In this document: positions 61,385 through 64,000 of the stretch, piece after piece
Layout: each line of letters opens with the position of its first letter
Position numbering within the stretch: position 1 is the stretch's first letter
Origin: Diplonema japonicum
Taxonomy: Eukaryota > Euglenozoa > Diplonemea > Diplonemida > Diplonemidae
Length of the DNA stretch: 64,000 bases
Direction: 5' to 3'
Assembly (NCBI GenBank): GCA_964019335.1
Contig: OZ025651.1
Span: 620,001-684,000, forward strand
Notes under the pieces: model-generated
Told to the model about the DNA's origin: nothing
What the model saw: the letters and a program-made list of their open reading frames with translations, nothing else
Databases searched by the model: none
Translations under genes and position numbers: made by a program

Positions 61385-62114
61385 GAATGAATGAAAAGTG
61401 TTGTAATTCGCAATCCCCGCCCTTCACACGCACCCACGTTTTTGTTTGTCTTGTAATACCCACACCCCCTTCCCCTTCCCCTCCCCCCCGTTTTGTGGCG
61501 TTGTTCTTGGTAAGAAAAAAAAAAAGAAGGCAAAAAAGTGAGAAATCATTACTCTCTTTTTTTTTTTTTTAAAGATCCTACTTCCGGTATTTTTTTTATT
61601 TTTTTATTACAAAATTATGAAAAAAAAAGAGTTCCACCACTCCCAATACTTGCGACTCTATATGCCCCTTTATTGTCCCCCACCCCTTGTTTCCTATTTT
61701 TTATTTTCTTGTTCACATCTTCGGTTTGGTACTCCGGTTTTTCTCTCTTTTGTGCAAAGGGAGTACCTGATTTCTTTTTTTTTTTATTTTTTTTTTTTAC
61801 TCTCTTTAATTTCACCCCTCCCCCTTTTTTTTCATTGCAACCTTATATTGTATGATGGCACGTTTACAAAGATGAGACAAGGGAAAAAAAAAATAAGGGA
61901 AGGAAAGGGGAAAAAGAGAGAAGGGAAAGAAGGAAAAAAAAAAGAGAAAAAAGATAAGTGTCGAGTTTTTTTTCTGCTTCCCACCCACCTCCTCATTTTT
62001 TTTTCTTTTTTATATTTCACAACGCACATTTGTTTGTTGCAAAAAAATTCTTTTCTTTTTTTTTTTTTTTTTTTTTTTCCCCACTCCCCACTCCCACTTT
62101 GTATTCTCTTTTTT

Positions 62115-62145
<31 letters not shown>

Positions 62146-62163
62146 CTTCTCCCGGAAGAATAA
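61339..62163. other. Homopolymer-rich intergenic region after the kinesin
   Basis: A tract of about 40 nt right after the stop (61,343-61,383), further T tracts at 61,559 and 62,058 and an A tract near 62,120-62,144. No gene seen. Confidence 0.55.
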
Positions 62164-62855
62164 TAACGCTCCATATTCGCTAAGAGACCCACCAGAACCC
62201 GCATTTTGAAGAGCTAAAAAAATTTCTAATTGCTTTTTCTAGGGTTGGAATGGATTTATTTGCGTCCGGGGCCCAATGTTCGACATATGGAATTTTTTTT
62301 TGTAATAAAATTTTTTTTGGTGATTTGCCTTACTTTGTACTATACAAAATGAAGCAGCTCCGGTGGAAAAAACACGGCACAAGTGGGGTTCGAACCCTGA
62401 TGAAAAAACCACTGCGTCGGGATTCGAACCCGCGACTCCTGGAACAAGGGGGCCTGACAGGTGAGCACGGTAACCACTCTACCACACAGGAATTCAAAAC
62501 TCTGACCCCCCATCTTTACTCACGCATCCGGCATAGTGGGTGGAGTAGGTTCCCTTCTTACCCTGTTTACCATGTTTTTCAAAGGGAAAAGTGCCCAGTT
62601 GCAAAAGTTTGGCAAAAATGGCCAAAACTCAAAATGGCGACTTCCAAGGTCATTTTGGTTGGCCCCCAATATTTTTTTTTTGGAAAAATCTTTTGGAACT
62701 TCCTTGGAACTCACCGTTCTTTCATGTTCGACATATGGATTTTTTGAAAAAAAAAATTCAATGAACCTTTGGGCATTTTTGACATTTTTTCCCCTATAGC
62801 CCCCTATAACCCCTTTGGGACATAGGGCGGGTCACTTAGCGAATATGGAGCGTAA
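62164..62855. mobile_element. MITE-like element with ~24-bp TIRs and TAA duplication
   Basis: CGCTCCATATTCGCTAAG at 62,167 is matched inverted by CTTAGCGAATATGGAGCG ending at 62,852; the similarity continues through GACCC after one mismatch. TAA flanks both sides (62,164-62,166 and 62,853-62,855). GTTCGACATATGGA occurs twice inside, at about 62,278 and 62,728. A tRNA-like segment sits in the middle. It lies just upstream of the casein kinase gene. Confidence 0.8.
62403..62492 (-). other. tRNA-like sequence with Pol III terminator inside the MITE
   Basis: Minus strand carries box A-like TGGTAGAGTGG (62,484-62,474) and a perfect box B GGTTCGAATCC (62,430-62,420) in a CGGG/CCCG T-arm, then TTTTTT at 62,408-62,403. 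A second GGGTTCGAACCC follows near 62,385. D and T arms look tRNA-like, but the anticodon arm and acceptor stem do not pair well. It is best seen as tRNA-derived, not a working tRNA. Confidence 0.5.
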
Positions 62856-62917
62856 AAAAAAATCTTTTTTTTCAAACAGGCAAAAGAAATGTGGAGGGGG
62901 TACAAAAGTAGAAAAAT

Positions 62918-64000
62918 ATGTCCTTAGTACAGCAGTTATCACCTTTGCAAAATTCGATGTCTTTGAGCAGCGGAAGTGGGATGATGGGGGGTTCTTCAAA
63001 GGGGAACACACCGTCGCAATCACCAAGGGAGAGCAGGGGGCCCTCGGTGAGGGTCGTCGCGCGTTACGCAATGGATGTCAGAGTCGGCAATAAATTCAGA
63101 ATTTTAGAAAAGCTGGGTGCTGGAAGCTTCGGGGAAATCTTCAAAGGAAGAAATATCCAAACAGGAGAGCTTGTCGCTGTCAAACTAGAACCCATCAACA
63201 CGAAGCACCCAATGCTCCTACCCGAGGCCCGACTCTACAAAATGCTGGGACCCGACGGTCCAAGAGGAACTAAATGCAATGTCCGAGATGCAGGTATCCC
63301 CCGTGTCCACTGGTACGGGTTGGAAGGAGATTTCAACGTCATGGTAATGGACCTCCTCGGCCCCAGCCTAGAGGATGTCTTCTCCTTCTTCAACAAAAGT
63401 TTCAGTCTAAAAACGATCCTGCACCTCGGGATACAGATGACTTCCCGGATTGAGTACATCCACTCCAAACACATGGTGCATCGCGATGTAAAGCCCGACA
63501 ACTTCCTCTTGGGAGTTGGCTCCAAGGCCTCCCTTGTATATGCCATTGATTTCGGTCTTGCGAAGCCTTACCGCGACCCTAAGACCCTCGAGCACATTTC
63601 TTATAGGTCGCAAAAACATCTTTTAGGGACTGCTCGTTATGCATCGCTGAACACCCACCTTGGTGTCGAGCAGTCTCGGCGGGACGACATAGAAGCTGTC
63701 GGGTACATACTTTTGTACTTTCTTCGGGGATGCTTGCCTTGGCAGGTGTGGGATTAAAAAGAACTTTAAAAAGAAAATTATATATACAGGGTATAAAGGT
63801 GCAGCGGGGTGGGAACCGCAAGGGGGAGACAAAGGAGAAACATCGCATCGTGAAGGATATGAAAGTTGCCATCACCCCTGAACAGCTGGGGAAAGGGTAC
63901 CCTCCAGAATTTGCAACATTCTTGAAGCAGAGCAGAAATATACGGTTTAACAACAAGGTACGGGACAAGGGGAGGGAAAAAAAATCACAGCCTAATTATG
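62918..64000 (+). CDS. Casein kinase 1 family protein kinase (3' end off the window)
   Basis: Exons 62918-63745, 63790-63957 and 63991 to beyond the edge; introns are 44 and 33 nt. CK1 core starts near residue 55: [12 protein letters not shown] glycine loop, VAVKLEP lysine, [22 protein letters not shown] catalytic loop, [33 protein letters not shown] and [12 protein letters not shown], all CK1 hallmarks (no APE; SIN-like motif as SLN). The second exon has the [15 protein letters not shown] region. The N-terminal Ser/Gly-rich 50 residues are unusual and the start is uncertain: TTTTCAAACAG lies 39 nt upstream with a short out-of-frame ATG between. CK1 acts in signalling, trafficking and flagellar function. 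Confidence 0.93.

Noticed and set aside
62386-62492. Functional tRNA gene
   Set aside because: Box A and B are good but the acceptor and anticodon stems do not pair; it lies inside a TIR element.

Overview
The window is nuclear DNA of a diplonemid-type euglenozoan flagellate. The key evidence is a spliced-leader (SL) RNA gene on the minus strand at about 30,128-29,991. Its 39-nt exon ends ACAGTTTCTGTACTTTATTG directly before a GT donor, close to the diplonemid SL exon as I remember it. Gene layout agrees. Genes lie in two long same-strand blocks, minus from 1 to about 23.3 kb and plus from about 32 kb to the right edge. Most start codons sit a few to about 40 nt after a pyrimidine-rich tract ending in AG, as expected for SL trans-splicing. 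Many genes also carry cis-introns, mostly 31-50 nt with GTATG...CAG ends and a mode of 34-35 nt.

Minus block, right to left: a coiled-coil protein, an RRM/WW protein, an eIF4E-family protein with a long Gln-rich tail, a lipidated small protein, a coiled-coil protein, a protein kinase, a PARP-like protein with RanBP2 zinc fingers, a SET/NAP histone chaperone, an EF-hand protein, an unknown helical protein, a lactonase-type beta-propeller, a secreted LRR protein and a purple acid phosphatase that runs off the left edge.

The divergent switch between the blocks (about 23.3-32 kb) is repeat-rich. It holds a hAT-type transposon with an open 8-exon transposase model, CCGGA-type minisatellites, dispersed inverted repeats and the SL RNA gene.

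Plus block: a large unknown protein, SEC61 alpha (9 exons), several short unknown proteins, a transposon with about 200-bp inverted ends, a carboxylesterase, a J-domain protein, an unknown 481-aa protein, an alpha/beta hydrolase, a PPR protein, a saccharopine-dehydrogenase-like oxidoreductase, a SEC22-type longin protein lacking a SNARE helix, a CaaX-box small protein, a kinesin and a casein kinase 1 cut by the right edge. Two MITE-like elements with TAA target duplications and internal tRNA-like Pol III boxes lie at 56.6-57.0 kb, inside the SEC22 intron, and at 62.2-62.9 kb.

The genes are mostly unrelated housekeeping, trafficking and cytoskeletal functions, as expected in polycistronic transcription units. 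Long noncoding stretches are homopolymer- and microsatellite-rich. Exon coordinates are my own splice models from reading-frame continuity and GT-AG ends; no transcript data were available.
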